Assembly: GCA_039519185.1 (NCBI GenBank)
Contig: CM076854.1
Location: 14,853,192 to 14,917,191 of the forward strand
From: Astragalus membranaceus
Lineage: Eukaryota; Streptophyta; Magnoliopsida; Fabales; Fabaceae
DNA length: 64,000 nucleotides
Direction of reading: 5' to 3'
The translations under genes were made by a program, and so were the position numbers. Numbering within the stretch: the stretch's first letter is position 1; every line of letters starts with the position of its first letter. This document shows, one piece after another, positions 41,509 to 54,040 of this stretch. The notes beneath the pieces were generated by a model. The model was not told where the DNA came from, did not search any database, and worked only from the letters and a program-made list of their open reading frames with translations.

Positions 41509-43286
41509 CACTTTGAACTACAAATGAACCATTACAATATGAAGATGAATAAAGAAGAGACAAGCAAAAAATGCCTAAAAGTAAGTTTAGATTACCTTTT
41601 CCTTTTCCTTGATACAATTTTATTTACAATTTGCTTATTCAACTAAATGCCTAAACACAATTATATTACTAGAAGTCCCTAAATGTCGAACAACTAAAGA
41701 AGTCCCTAAGACATTATATTCAACTATTTTCAACTAAAGAAATCAAAGATTTTGATGTCTTCCATATTTCCATTCTTGATATAATAAATACAAGAGAACA
41801 ACAAAAGTACCTGAACAAGTGGAAGCAACAATGAACTCGAACGAACTAGAACGAACTCTCCAACCGGATGTGAACTCGAACTACAACAAACTCTCGAACC
41901 AAGACGAACTCGAACAATGAACGCGAAGCTCTGACAAAACAAACTCGCAAAACCTAACAAACAATTCGCATATTCGATTTAGGCATGAATTTTCTTTTTG
42001 AGACTACTATCACCATTTGCACAAACAATTATGGCATGGATTTTCTTTTTGATAGGGGTCTCTAAGCCAAACCAATTCCTACACCTATAGTTAAATCCAC
42101 CAAAGAATGTAAATGTATGATCCCAGTGGTTATGGAAGATTTGTTGGCATATTGGTTTATATTACTTGTACAAGGATTGAAATTAGTTATACAATCTACT
42201 CTAGCAACTCAATTAAATCACGAGTTTTCCACCAAACCAGCATTATTAAGCTATATCATTTGAATTATGTGAAATACTCATAAAATTTGGTATCTGTACA
42301 CAAACCAAAAATAAAAGAATGCATATGCAATAATGCAAAGAATGCAATTGTAAACCAATTCCAATTGTGATGCCTGATATGAACCACTGCATAAGCACTT
42401 CATCAAGAAAGAAAACCAGACAACAATACAAACTATCTTATTCATCAAAACCTTTCTAGAAAGTAACTAGTATACACTGGGTAGAGTTATTATCATTGAG
42501 AAGTATCAAAAAACTAAACAAACAAAGATGGACAGAATTTGCTCCTGAGCTTTTGGACTCTCTTTTTCCCTTCCATTTTATGAGAGATAGAGGGATGGGG
42601 CATCATCAGTTTCATAAACATAAGAACTACAAGTATTTTCAAGAAACAGAACCCCTTCATTCACAAACATGAGAACTACAGGTATTTTCAAGAGACATAA
42701 AGAAAACAAAACAGTAGTGGCATGAATACATCACGTTTACATTCACAGTATGGAAAATCTTAAAACCTCAAACCAAAACTATCAAAACAAATTACATTAT
42801 CAAGAACCAAAACAATCAAAACCTTAAAACCTAAAACCCATAAAAATGAAAGGGGCAAGAATCATACCTACTATCAAGAACCAAAAAGAGAGCAGAGATG
42901 AATGAGAGCCTTTCGCACAGCTGAACCAAACGAGATGAATGAGAGATGAAAGAGAGAGCAGAGAGATGAAAAAGAGCCTTCGTAACGCGACGGCGCCGCC
43001 AGGGAGGAGGCGATGGCGCGGGGAGGAGGCGAGGGAGGAGAGAGCTGAGTGTTTGAGTACGGCGCAGGGAGGAGGCGAGGGAGGAGATAGCTGAGGTAGG
43101 AGGCGATGGCGCAGGGAGGAGGCGAGGGAGGAGAGAGCTGAGGCGACAGCGCAGGAAGGAGGCGATGGCGCAGGCGAGGGTTTCTGCGTGAGTCGTTTCT
43201 GCGTGAGACGTTTCTGCGTGAAGAAAGAAGGAGACGTTTGGTTTTGTGTGTATTGCCCGTGTGTAAGCAAAATTTTTTAGCAATAA
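41509..43286. other. CACTA-1 upstream part without recognisable gene
   Basis: CACTA-1 sequence between the solo LTR and the right subterminal array. Frames at 42824-43283 (minus) are low-complexity, formed by GGAGGAGGCGAGGGAGGAG-type repeats at about 43000-43170, and do not resemble a protein I know. Read on the minus strand it may be promoter and leader of the accessory gene. Confidence 0.5.
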
Positions 43287-43530
43287 GGAGCGCTCGTAAC
43301 CCTAAGCGCTCCCTATGGTCATTTCGTGTTAGGCAAAAAGGAGCGCTTGTAACCCTAAGCGCTCCCTATGGTCATTTCGTGTTAGGGAAAAGGGAGCGCT
43401 CGTAACCCTAAGCGCTCCCTATGGTCATTTCGTGTTAGGCAAAAGGGAACGCTCCTCCCCTAAGCGCTCCCTATGGTCGTTCCGTGTTGGCAAAAGGGAG
43501 CGCCCGTATGTGAAGCGCTACTAATGGGTG
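43287..43530. repeat. CACTA-1 right subterminal 53-bp tandem repeat
   Basis: Units begin GGAGCGC or GGAACGC at 43287, 43340, 43393, 43446 and 43497 (period 53, 53, 53, 51). Each of the first three contains GGAGCGCT and AGCGCTCC as a small hairpin. This is the AGCGCT vocabulary of the left end in a regular array. Confidence 0.88.
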
Positions 43531-43562
43531 CGATCATTTTTAAGGGTTCTGTTGTAGTGAAT

Positions 43563-44038
43563 TCCCTTAATAGAATATTGGTGATCTTCATTTGGAGAGC
43601 TATGGTTTGTGCTTTTTCAGTGGGTGTTTGACATGCTCATGTCTGCTTGTTTGAGCCTTCTCGGTAGCTGCTGGGTTGGGGTGCTGGCTGTGTTGGTTCA
43701 GATTGGGGGGTGTTTGACACTTTATTTAGGTGTGGTTCTGACTTTTGCATGCTTCTTGGTTTCGTGTTTGTTATCTACTTTAGTTTGCATAAAAGTTTTG
43801 CATAAAAGACAAGCTGGTGTGAGGTACTATTTTGTAGCTTGGGGTTGTGGACCACTTGTCCCCACCTCTCGGGTGATTATGCCCTGCTACTTAGAACATC
43901 TCCATCGCTTGTCCCTTAAGCCTTCCCTTAAATATTAGAAGTCGTCCCTTAATATTTTTAGGGTTGGAGAAGAAATACGTGGAACCTAGGTGGCACACTT
44001 GAGGATAAAAATTTTGTTGATGTCCCTTACTGAAGGGG
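43563..44038. other. flank of CACTA-1, no gene seen
   Basis: The plus-strand frame 43609-43938 (109 aa, several hydrophobic stretches) has no family I recognise. From about 43888 the sequence AGAACATCTCCATCG resembles the start of a common plant MITE type. Only one end is visible before the Athila-2 LTR begins. Confidence 0.4.
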
Positions 44039-45524
44039 TGTCGTGCAAAAAGGTGTGCACGTGTACACAGTCTTTAACAAGTAATATAGTAGAAAATAGA
44101 GATCATGCCCACAGAGATTGGATTAATTTTTGAGAGTTTAAAATGGCAGCAATACTAGTGAGTAATAAAAAATAAAATAAAAGATGATTGGTGTGAGTGA
44201 AACAGAATTTAAAGTAAGCAAGATAGAGATTGATTTTAAATTAGTTAAGAGAGATAGTTGGAATGTTCTTCACTAAGTAATTCACTTCTAATAGCATTAT
44301 GATATATATGATGCTGGAGCAATGATTGCTGGGGCAATGATTGCTCCTGCAATGGATTGCTCCTACAATGGGTGTTGTAGCAATTGATGCGTGCTTTTTC
44401 AGCAACTAACGTCAGGGTTTCATTATAAGTCTTATGTCTAAGCTCTAAATAAGTTCACCCCGGTATATGAAGTTCCCACAGTATCACCCTATAGACTATG
44501 CTATCCTATGTCTAGGTTTTAGCATGGATTTAACAAAGTTTCCTTTTATTAAAACACTTATTCATATTAGTTCTTGAGTTCAAATCACAAACCATGTCTG
44601 TATTCATGGCCCTACTTATTCTAAGTGATCCACCTCAAAATAAGTTTGAAAGAATTATAGCACAAGAACTAAATTGCAAGCATCAATATAATATAATTAC
44701 TATCTAATATATTTAGTTCATGCTTGACATAACTAAGCTCATATAAACATAAGGAGTCATATTTATATGATTGAAAATACAAAGGAAATGAGATAAGATA
44801 GAAATTACACAAATGAAGTTCCTTTGCATATTCTGCTTAGCAATGCTGGAGCAATGAAACAGCAATACAATATGGTATAAAATTAGAGGGAGAAGTTGTC
44901 AATTTCTTTCTCTCCTTCGAACCAAAATATTATATCTAAGACTACTTCCTAAAATTTGAGATGTTTTCCAATGAAGAGGAGGAAATGTATTTAAGGCTTC
45001 TTGGAGTGGAGTTGTCTTGAGCATCAAGGTTACTTTGAGATGAAGTTAGGTTTTTCTTTTTTAATTTTATCTCAAAAGCTTCCATGTGATCACCCATCAT
45101 GTAAAAAGAAGAGGTCCATTGATGAGAGGATAAGTGTCCCTTAAAGGTGTGACTCTTGTGAGCTAGAGGGTCAATGACAGGCGCCGCATTTCTCCCACAT
45201 GGCTACTTGCATTTACTTTTTACGCACCATGACGTCATCACTAGGATGCTGAAGCATTTTGTGTTGTGAATATTGTTAGGGCAATGCTTCTGTCTCTATT
45301 GCTGGGGCATCCATTGGTGGGGCAATTGATTGCTGCAGCAATTGAGCAAACACATAAAATACCACAAATCATATAAAATAGTCATAAAATGTGCCCGAAC
45401 CTTTCTTAATTTTAAAAGTTGCATTGCTTTTGTATTTCTCTATTTAGCGAAACATATTTACTGAGATTCAAACAATTGTTTAGATTTGATAGCATAAATA
45501 ACTCTATATAAAATAGAGTTATCA
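44039..45524 (-). repeat. Athila-2 3' LTR
   Basis: On the minus strand it begins TGATAACTC right after the PPT and appears to end GCACGACA at 44039 (TG...CA), 1,486 bp. The 44039 end is inferred from the TG dinucleotide without a confirming TSD or second LTR. It contains several GGAGCAATGATTGCT-type motifs (44309-44390, 44845, 45283-45345). Confidence 0.6.
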
Positions 45525-45563
45525 CACCCCCAAACTTAAACCATTGCTTGTCCTCAAGTAATG
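45525..45563 (-). promoter_or_regulatory. Athila-2 PPT and its upstream hairpin
   Basis: The minus strand reads AAGTTTGGGGGTG (45537-45525) directly before the LTR. Just before it is CATTACTTG-AGGA-CAAGCAATG (45563-45542), a 9-bp stem with one mismatch and an AGGA loop. The structure matches that of Athila-1 at 16412-16449. Confidence 0.75.
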
Positions 45564-46749
45564 ACATTTGAACAAAACAAAAATTTATAACAAAAGAGTT
45601 TTGATTCTTTTCAGAAGATCAGATCAGCTAGACATCTCAAAACATGTTTTTCAATAAGTGTACTTCTAGAACCTTTATGTTTGGATTTTCAAAGAAATTC
45701 ATAGTCATAAGCTCTTCTCAACATTCAAGGTTATTGCCACCCATTTATGTGAGTGTGTGCTCCACTGAACTTAGATTGGTTCCTAACTAGTTTCAAAAAA
45801 TTTCACTTTGCTTTTGGTAGCAAAAGTTTGCGTTTGATCAAGCTAAAAGATTTTTCAAAAAATAGAATAGGCTAACAATTTCCTTAGAGTAATGGGGAGC
45901 TTCAAAGCACAACAAATGGTCTTGGATTAAGTATTTCAAATTCAGGGTCAGTGTTAATCTTGTGTGGCCTTTTGCTTGCTGGAGCAATGATTGCTGGGGT
46001 AATTGATGCTCCTGCATTGAGAACTACCTTGAAGAGATTTCAGCTATATTGTCCTCCTTTCTGACTCCCTTTTTGCATTTTTCTTTTTCTTCTTTTTATC
46101 ATGCATTTTTGGAACGGGTACAGCTTTTGATCCAGGCAAAAATAGCTTTTCATGATTGTGCATTTTTGTAATAGTTCATAGGCCTATTGCACTGTCTTTC
46201 CTTTCCTTATCATACCTAGCCTTAGTATCACCGATGCACTCCCAAACTTATTTCTTTATGCTATTCTATACTTTTAATAAAAATTTAGCAATTGATCTTG
46301 GGTCACTATTGTGATCCTTTGCATTTAGTTAATTTCTTAGCTAGCTAAGTTCCTTTCTAAGCTCAGTTGTTATAGTGAATAGGTAGTAATAACATTGATC
46401 ATTTGCATAGAACTCGGGCTACTTTGCAAACAAGTTCTAGTTTTCAAAAAATGAGTTCCAAAGAGGCAATTTTTTCTTCTTTCTTTTGCAAAATTTTTGT
46501 TTTAGCTGATCATGCTTCTAAAATTTGTAACCCATTAACATAAACAAGCTATAACTAACAAACATGCAAGATATATATATATATATATAACATAGCAAGT
46601 TCACAAAATATTTAGTCCTCCCCCCCAACTTAAGGTTCAGCGGTGTCCTCACTGCTTAATTAAGGGGAAACCAAATAAAACACCTGCAAATGTTATGGTC
46701 ACAAAATATATAAGTTAGTTTATACAAAAGACGTATAACAACTTTTAAA
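45564..46749 (-). other. Athila-2 3' non-coding region with internal hairpin and G-run
   Basis: No gene. At 46654-46641 the minus strand reads CAGTG-AGGA-CACCG, followed by AAGTTGGGGGGGAGGA (46631-46616), the counterpart of the module at 15332-15368 in Athila-1. A GCTGGAGCAATGATTGCT motif lies at about 45977-45995 and a short AT run at 46570-46588. Confidence 0.65.
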
Positions 46750-48902
46750 GAAAAGTGTTACTGCTTAGGAGTTCCACTCCTCAGCCCGCTGCTTGCCCTT
46801 ATTGGAGCAAGTTTGATCCTCTTCTGCTTTTTCTTCTGAGCAGCCTCAGGATTGGATGCTTCTTCAACAGGTGCAAGGGCACTGGTAGTAACAGCAGGGG
46901 CACTGGCAATGGATGCGTCTTCACCAGCTTTTGGCTCTTCAGCAGCAGCAGGATAGTAACAGCAGGGGCACTGACAGCAGCTTCCTTATGCTTGATTTTG
47001 GCTAGTTCCTCTTCTCTTCTACTTGCAGCTAATGTCTCCATCACTAGCCTCTTTGAAGCTTCTACCTGGGCAGGGTCTACTGTTGTTGCTACCTTGGTTG
47101 CTCCAACATCAGTTGCTGGTTGCAATGCAGGGGCATAAAATGTTGTGTCCATTGCTGGAGCATCCACTGCCTTATCCATTGCTGGAGCAATGTTGTCAGA
47201 TACTGGCATTTCCTTTTGTAGAGATCTTTCTTCAAGTTGTTCCTCCCCATTCACTTCTTCTGGTTCCTCTTCATGACCAGCTTCTTGTTCAGATTCCTCC
47301 TCTTCATCAGTTTCCTGAATGTCTTTCAATTTTCTCTTTACACATGCATGTTCAATGTTAGAAACAGATGCTGCAGCAATAACAGGGTTTTCAAGAGGGG
47401 TCTCTTTTGCAGGAATTTTTGGCTAAATTGTTTCTTTAATTGTTCTGGAATAGGTTGTTTTTCTTGTTATTTGGTTGGTGGAATTGTTGATGCTGGTGAT
47501 TTGGTGGTTTGTGGAATGTGTGGTGGTTGGGTTGGTGTTTTGGCTTTTGTTGGGGAGGTTTGAGGTGAGGTGATGTTTTGGTTTGGTGATGGTGGCTGCT
47601 GGGGAAGCTTTGATATTTGTGTTGTTTTAGGTGGGGCAGTATACTTCTTTCTTGGGGCCTCTTCCATCACAATTTCTTCAGCAGCTTCACTTCCTGCACT
47701 ATCCTCATCAGCTTCTGTCTCCTCTTCATCCACATCCTTCTCTATCTCCCTTACAGCCTTTGTAGCCTCTTCCTCCTCACTTGTTACCTCCAAATCCTCA
47801 GAACTCAGGATTGGTTCTTCTTCTATCACTGCCTTCTTCTTCCCTTTTCTTTTATTTTGCTGTTTATTGACAGCTTTTGCTTTCTTGTCTTCCTCACTTT
47901 CTTCTACTTCAGCTTCCTCTTCTTCCACAGCTTTTTATTTCTCTTCTTCAAGTACCCAGTCGGGAAATATTGGTGAAGGCATGTTGCAGTATCCTTTGGT
48001 CAATTTGTTTGAACATGATGGTTTCCCACTCAAGATGTTCATAAATTTCCACACAGCTCGTTGTTAGAGCAATGATTGCTGGGGCAATGAGGTGTTGGTA
48101 CTCTCCTTTGGCAACTTGCTCCTATCTTTGATGTTAACAGAAAATGCATTCTGTGGGAACTTTCTCAATTCCTCCTTGTCAATGGCGACCTCAGCATTAA
48201 TGCAAAGACTTGTGATTAGGCAAGGAAAGAACAAATATCCAGCCTTCTTTGTCTTGCATGTCATAATTTCTTCAGCAATCACCCTCCCTACATCTATGTT
48301 AGTTTCTGTCATGATTGAATCCAGTGCAATCATCCTTTCCTTCTTTATTGAAGATGTGTGTGATGTGGGCAGTAGTGAATGTGCAACAAACAGGTGCCAG
48401 TTTCCTACTTCACTTCTAAGGTACCAACTTTTCATTGTGTACTCTGTTGCTATACAACTCTCCCAGACAGCATTACTAACAACAATTCTATACTTGACTT
48501 TGTTCATTTCTTTCTTTCCATAGTGTATCTTTTTGTTTTCAAATTTAGGCCATTATAACCCAGCAACGATTCATCATTAATTACCCTAGGTTCAAAATGA
48601 ACTCTTTTGCCTCTAACCATGGAAAAGTAAAGGGGCTTACCTCCTCTTTGTTCAGCAACGCCAGCGTAGAACTCACGAACAGTCTGCCCACAGTATGATC
48701 CTCTGTGTTTGACGAATGTATCCCATCCCTAGTTCTTTACTGTTGATAGAAAGGAAGGAGACGCGTCTGTAAATTTGAATCGACATTCAGCAAGACACTC
48801 TCTGTTCCAGAACTTCATTCCTTCCTTGCCGCCGTTTTCTTCGTTACAGGGCTTGATGTCTCTACAACAGATGATTTCCTTGCTGCCTGTTTCTTCCCCA
48901 TG
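46750..48902 (-). pseudogene. Athila-2 third ORF, broken
   Basis: On the minus strand it starts MGKKQAARKSS at 48902. A frame break near 48845 and a TAG near 48730 follow. Then come VREFYAGVAEQ (about 48690) and, in the frame 48507-48064, LPTSHTSSIKKERMIALDSI with YLFFPCLITSLC, the pattern of the putative plant transposon protein family seen in Athila-1 ORF3. The C-terminal parts (47928-47467 and 47329-46799) are E/K- and P/A-rich, probably disordered. At least three breaks show it is not functional. A leader with CTCTCTCAGTC and a TATA-like ATTATACC (about 49015-49020) lies upstream. Confidence 0.75.
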
Positions 48903-50774
48903 ATGAATTTTTAGAAAATGTTAGGGTTTGCAAGGCTGATGATGAGGGTGTGATTTCCAGAGTTTTGAGACTGAGAGAGTTTTGAAATGTTAGGCAACAG
49001 TAATGTTATGGGTATAATGAGGCGGTTTTAATTTTGGAAATGTGGTGATTATGGTTAGTGGAGGATTAGGTGAGGTGATTGAACTTTGATGTGACTCAAA
49101 ACTCACTTGTTGGCACACATGCAGAATGACACGTGGGCAGTGAGGTGTTAAATAAAAACAATGTTTTTCTTATGTATTTGTTCTGGAAATGAAGCAGGCT
49201 GTCACTTAAAATTGCTCTTTCATTGCTGGGGCAATGAACTTTCTTTATTGCTGAAGCAGTAATTGCTCCTTCATTGCTGGAAAAATCACTACTAGAAAAG
49301 TTGATTTTAGTGATGAATTTTAGAGAGTGATAACTATCCCTCACTATTAGTGAGGGATTTAGCTACGAAAATAAGTAATCAGCCCTTATTTACGTTTGTG
49401 ACGAATTTAGAGACGGAAAAATATCCCTCTCAAAAAATTCCGTCTCTAAATTCGTCACAAAATATCAAAAAGATGTTTACAAACGGATGTAGAGATGAAA
49501 AGGCTTCCCTCGCTATTAGTGAGGAAATACTAATTCCTCGCTAACCCAAAATTTTGTCAGCTCTCCAATATTTCGCTTCCCTCTCTTTTCAATTTTATTT
49601 CCCTCACTCACTAATAATAATATTTTATTTTATAATTCCTTACAAAAAAAAAAACCCTCCCCTTCTGCGTAACCCTCCCCCTTTTGCGTGAAACAACCAA
49701 CCATCGCTTCCCCCTCTTCTGCGTAACCCTCCTCTTCTGCGCCACTCACCACAACCACACCACAACCCTCACCTCCATCACTCACCATTCACCAAAACCC
49801 TCACAATCACCACACACCAAAACTGTAACCATCACCATACACCAAAACCCTAATTTTTGTGAAGTTGCGATTTCATCTGGGTTTCTCTTATGCGCTGGTA
49901 AGTTGCGATTTCCTCTTCCTGGTTTTCTCTTCTGCGATTTGCTCCTCTGTTACTTATTTCGTCCCTCTCTCCAATTTCCATCTCCCCTACTTGCGATTTT
50001 AATTTGTTTTTTCCTCTTCTTGTTTTTTCTCTTTCAGATAGGAAGACTTTTCTGGTGATGTTCTAGCCAAGGTAACACTTTTCCTCTTTCTCTGATGTTG
50101 TGATTAATGGATAAATTAGGGTTTCTGATTTTATGCTCAATGATTCTGTTTTGATTCTGATTTTGAATGACTGTGATGTATTGTATCTGGAAAATTCATA
50201 ATCTGGAAAATTTAATAGTGCCTAAAAGCAACATTTGGTATATTTATAATCATGAAAAATATGGATGGCTGTATTGTATCTGGATTAATTCAACTTTTTA
50301 TTATAGTGCCTAAAGGGTATTAATTAGATTACTCACTCTTTCTTGATATTTACTTTTTTTTGGCATATGCATAATTGTTCTGTTATTTGCTTTCATGTGA
50401 TGATCCTTTCACGTTGATATGTTAGAATGGGGCAAGGTTATATCAATGGATATTCTGTATAGTGAACTTGTGTACTGCATGGTGATTGATTCTTTTCTTT
50501 GTCACAGACACATCCACAGGAAGCTTTGTCTATATTAAAGTGCAACTGTGCATCATCAACTACTGATTTTCAACTTTCTTTTCACTTGCATTATTACTTG
50601 TACTTCAAATGTTGAACAAGTTACTATGCTTAAAATGTTTAGTTCCTTAAGTGGTGTTTTTCCTCTATATCTTTGTAATTTTTTAAGGGTATATGAAATG
50701 AAGAGAAGCACTAATTTTTGTTTCTTAATGATTGCTTTAGAGTTGAGAAAGAAGAGATCGATAAGGAGCAAATA

Positions 50775-53460
50775 ATGGAGAAGAGTAGTCATGCAAATGA
50801 GGAGGATCGTGAGAATGTCACTATCGGGTTTTTGGATATCATATACTCATGGACTCTTAAAGATGTTCTCAACGAAAACCTTTACAAAAACAAGGTTCTT
50901 TTACCCCCTATCTCACATGAAAATGTGCACTTGCCTCTTACATAATCTTTCATATTTTTAGTGAAAAATATAATTAGAAGATTAAGTTCTGTCTACGAAA
51001 GCATGTATGAAAGGAATTTCTACTCAGATTATGAAATAGCTTACTGTTGCGTTATGACATTTTTACTAGTTACAAAGTTGAAGTAGTTGTGGAATTTGTT
51101 CTATTTCAGGTGCATAAGATACCAGAGACGTTTAAGTCACCAACAGAATACAAGAACTCCTTTATTCAACCACTGCTTGAAGAAACATATTCTGATTTGT
51201 CTTCAAACTTATATGCTGTTTCTAAAGCTCCTTTTTGTGAACTCAAGAAAGTTGAAAGAAACACATTCTGATTTGTCTTCAAACTTATATGCTGTTTCTT
51301 CAATTTGCAACTTGAAGAAACACATTCTGTCATCCAAATGTTTGAAGATAGATATTGAATCTGACTTTGGGAATTCTGAAAAGAAATACCATGCAGTTTA
51401 CCTTTTAAATCTGACCACAAATGTCTGTATTTGGAAAGCATTGAATTCACAAGAAGAAGGTGATCACCTTAACATTATCAAAAAGATCTTGCAACCGAAA
51501 CTAGATGTAAGTATATCTTGATCATTTTTTCTGAATGAGTTTCTTCTTTTTTGAATATCACCTATGAAGCATCGACACAAACACAATATATGACACAATA
51601 CATGAAGTGTCAATGTTGGTGTCGAACACATAAGCTGAAGTGTTGGTGTTACAGAGAATATCACCCTAGAAATGGCATTTCTTTCTTAACTAACTACCAC
51701 TTATAACTACCCCTAGAAATCACCCCTGAATTTAATTCCCCAATTCGCAATTTGGTTTTCAATGCTTGCAATTTTTAATCACTTGCTCTTTTTCTTTTTT
51801 GAATATTTTTCATTCTGCTGCAAGTTTAGGGCAAAATTAAAAATTTTGTTTTTCAGAATTAATCCTAAATTCTTATGTGGTATTCCATCAATTTTCTGTC
51901 AGGCTTATGTCTATAGAGAGAATTAGTAATCTGCTTTCTTCATTATGGAGGGTTTTGGTAGAAAACAATTTGATATGCTATAGGCTTTATTACATTTTCT
52001 AGAAACAATGACAAGTTGCAAATTGCAATGAGACGCCTATAAGACTTTCTATTAGGAATTTGATGCCTAATATTTGGTCGTATATCAATTAACCTGTGAA
52101 TCTGATTTTGTCTTATTTGATTTCAATTTACTATACCAAAATAATTCTTTGTACTAATTTATCTTTTATTAGCCATGCTTATATTGCAAAGCTGATGACT
52201 CTTCTGTCTGTGTTTTGATACTAATTTCTTATTGGGAAATTTGTTGTCCTACTAATTTAGTTAATTTGAAATCTAATTTCAATGTCTTACAACAAAACTT
52301 TCTTTCCTATTCATTTTTTTCTATTCTGCCTAATTTATCCTAGATGATATGTTTATAGCGCAATTTTTTTGATGACTTGTTGGAAAGGAACAATTGATTT
52401 GATTATGACCCCATTTTCTTCTAACTTATTTACCCGGTGGAGAAGATTAATCTTAACATTATCATAATATGGGATACTCATATTATGTAAATCAGTTTAA
52501 AAAAATTCAATGATGAACTGAACTTCATCCTTTATGTTCTCTCTAGTTAGAATTAGAGTTTACAGAATTTAGCACTCTGATAAGATACCTAGCTGGGAGA
52601 TTGTTATGTTTTGTTAGGGGTAGTTATAAGTGGTAGTTAGTTAATAATTAGTTATAAGTGTCAATGGCATTTCTTTCTTGACTATCGTGTTAAGAATCTT
52701 ATGCAATGCTTTGCTCCATTAACTGGATGGAAACATAATGTTGAGTCAATGATCCAGTTTCTTCAAGACCCTAGAAAATATTACTGTTCAGCGACTGGTC
52801 AAAAATCTCTAGAGGATTTTGTTATGGAAAAAAATAGTAAAATTTTATCTGCATATCGTGCATTGGAGAAAATTTCTGGGAATAATGAATCTATGACATT
52901 GGTGGAATATGTGCAGAAGGCTTGGAAAGATGTAGCAAAGGAGTACCAAGATAACAAGGAAAGTAACATAACAATGGAGCATTTTGTAAAGCAAAGATTT
53001 CGAGAACTAAGAGAGAAGATCAAGTTCTGCATAGAAACATTATACACCCACTTGCCAAAATCTTTCATTTCACTTGAAACAGTGAAAAAAATGCTGAGAG
53101 CTCTTGATTTGCTGAGGTCTCTTGGAATATCCTTGTATCAGGGGAAATCCAGGCAAACTCTCAATGATTGTGATGAAGATAGGATTCCTGAGTGCTTGGG
53201 ACCATCAAGCATTGAAAGAGATGAGTGTCTAAGCATATTAAGTTGGCTCTCTAACTCAATTTCCCTTCCACAAGTTAATGGGAGAGAGCACATAGAAAAA
53301 TTTTGCTTGTCAAATGCTTGTCTGATTTTATGTACTGTATCAAGTTCTATTAAGCTGTACACAGAAGGAATGACCTCGGTTCAATTTTTAGTAGTTGATG
53401 AAGCTGCTCAACTTAAAGAATGGGAATCAACAATTCCATTACAGCTTCCAGGTCTCCGCG
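50775..53460 (+). pseudogene. captured SEN1/Upf1-like helicase gene fragment
   Basis: Exon pieces: 50775-50894 (MEKSSHANEEDRENVTIGFL, then IIYSWTLKDVLNENLYKNK), 51110-51506 (VHKIPETFKSPTEYKNS; TTNVCIWKALNSQ) and 52701-53460 (CFAPLTGWKHNVESMIQFL through DEAAQLKEWESTIPLQLPG). Donors GTTCTT and GTAAGT and the acceptor TTTCAG fit exon borders. The pattern is that of plant P-loop helicases of the SEN1/MAGATAMA3-like group. Walker B (DEAAQ) is present, but the exon that should hold Walker A is missing, and everything after motif II is gone. A duplication in exon 2 (51182 and 51258, 76 bp apart) adds a frame break. It is a dead, transposon-carried copy. Confidence 0.8.
51671..52679. mobile_element. 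inverted-repeat insertion inside the captured helicase
   Basis: Perfect 27-bp inverted repeats (51688-51714 and 52616-52642; AACTAACTACCACTTATAAC core) sit within perfect 17-bp direct repeats AATGGCATTTCTTTCTT (51671-51687, 52663-52679). The interval has no gene. It may be a transposon with a long target duplication, or the scar of a recombination that removed the Walker A exon. The class is unassigned. Confidence 0.5.
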
Positions 53461-53824
53461 GTTTTTGTTTGGATTTGTTGTATCAGTTGAAAATTGTTTG
53501 TCTAATTTGTTTAAATTTTTTTGAAACAATGATGTTTCTTTTGGATATGTTTCTTTTGGATTGTAAGTTACTAGGTTTTGGATATGTTTCTTTTGGATTG
53601 TAAGTTACTAGGTTTATGAAACTAAAAGGTTCATGTAATTTTTTATGGATTAACAGTACTTTTAGTTATGAATTAACAGTACTATTGGTTTCTATGAATT
53701 ATGCTTATAAGCTTAGTAATATGAAATATCTTCATGTAATTTTTAAAGGTTTCTTACTCCAGGTGGAAATATTTGTATTAAAATACCTCCTTACAAATAG
53801 GGAATGTTGCTGGAATGTCTCTTC

Positions 53825-54040
53825 GCTATTAGTGACGGAATTGTGTTCCTCGCTATTAGTGACGAAATTGTGCTCCTCGCTATTAGTGACGGAATTGTGT
53901 TCCTCTCTATTAGCGACGGAACTGTGTTCATCCCTATTAGCGACGGAATTGTGTTCATCCCTATTAGCGACGGATACCCGTGCATCGCTATTAGCGACGG
54001 ATACCTGTGCATCGCTATTAGCGACGGAAAGTCAACTTTT
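53825..54040. repeat. 27-bp tandem subterminal repeat of CACTA-2, eight copies
   Basis: Units GCTATTAGTGACGGAATTGT plus seven bases repeat every 27 bp from 53825. Later units shift to ...TTAGCGACGGATACC. Because 27 is divisible by three, both strands show repetitive pseudo-proteins here, which are not genes. Confidence 0.9.

Larger units (their letters stand above)
19963..43559 (-). mobile_element. CACTA (En/Spm) transposon, CACTA-1, with nested insertions
   Basis: The ends CACTACAACAGA at 19963 and TCTGTTGTAGTG at 43559 are perfect 12-bp inverted repeats, flanked by a 3-bp TSD AAT (19960-19962, 43560-43562). Both subterminal regions are packed with AGCGCT boxes, as expected of transposase-binding subterminal repeats. 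Without the inserted solo LTR (24169-41503 plus one TSD) the element is about 6.26 kb. Its only recognisable gene is on the minus strand (20615-24093) and encodes an accessory-type protein. I see no DDE transposase (TNPD/transposase_21), so it is non-autonomous. Confidence 0.92.

Noticed and set aside
42824..43283. Minus-strand 148-150 aa frames as a protein gene
   Set aside because: Composition comes from GGAGGAGGCG-type repeats in two overlapping frames; no domain recognised.
43609..43938. 109-aa hydrophobic ORF as a membrane protein gene
   Set aside because: No homology recognised, no leader or splice context, and T-rich sequence gives hydrophobic codons by chance.
46755..48523. Plus-strand frames of 100-165 aa
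   Set aside because: They are antisense shadows of the acidic, serine-poor ORF3 remnant on the minus strand.
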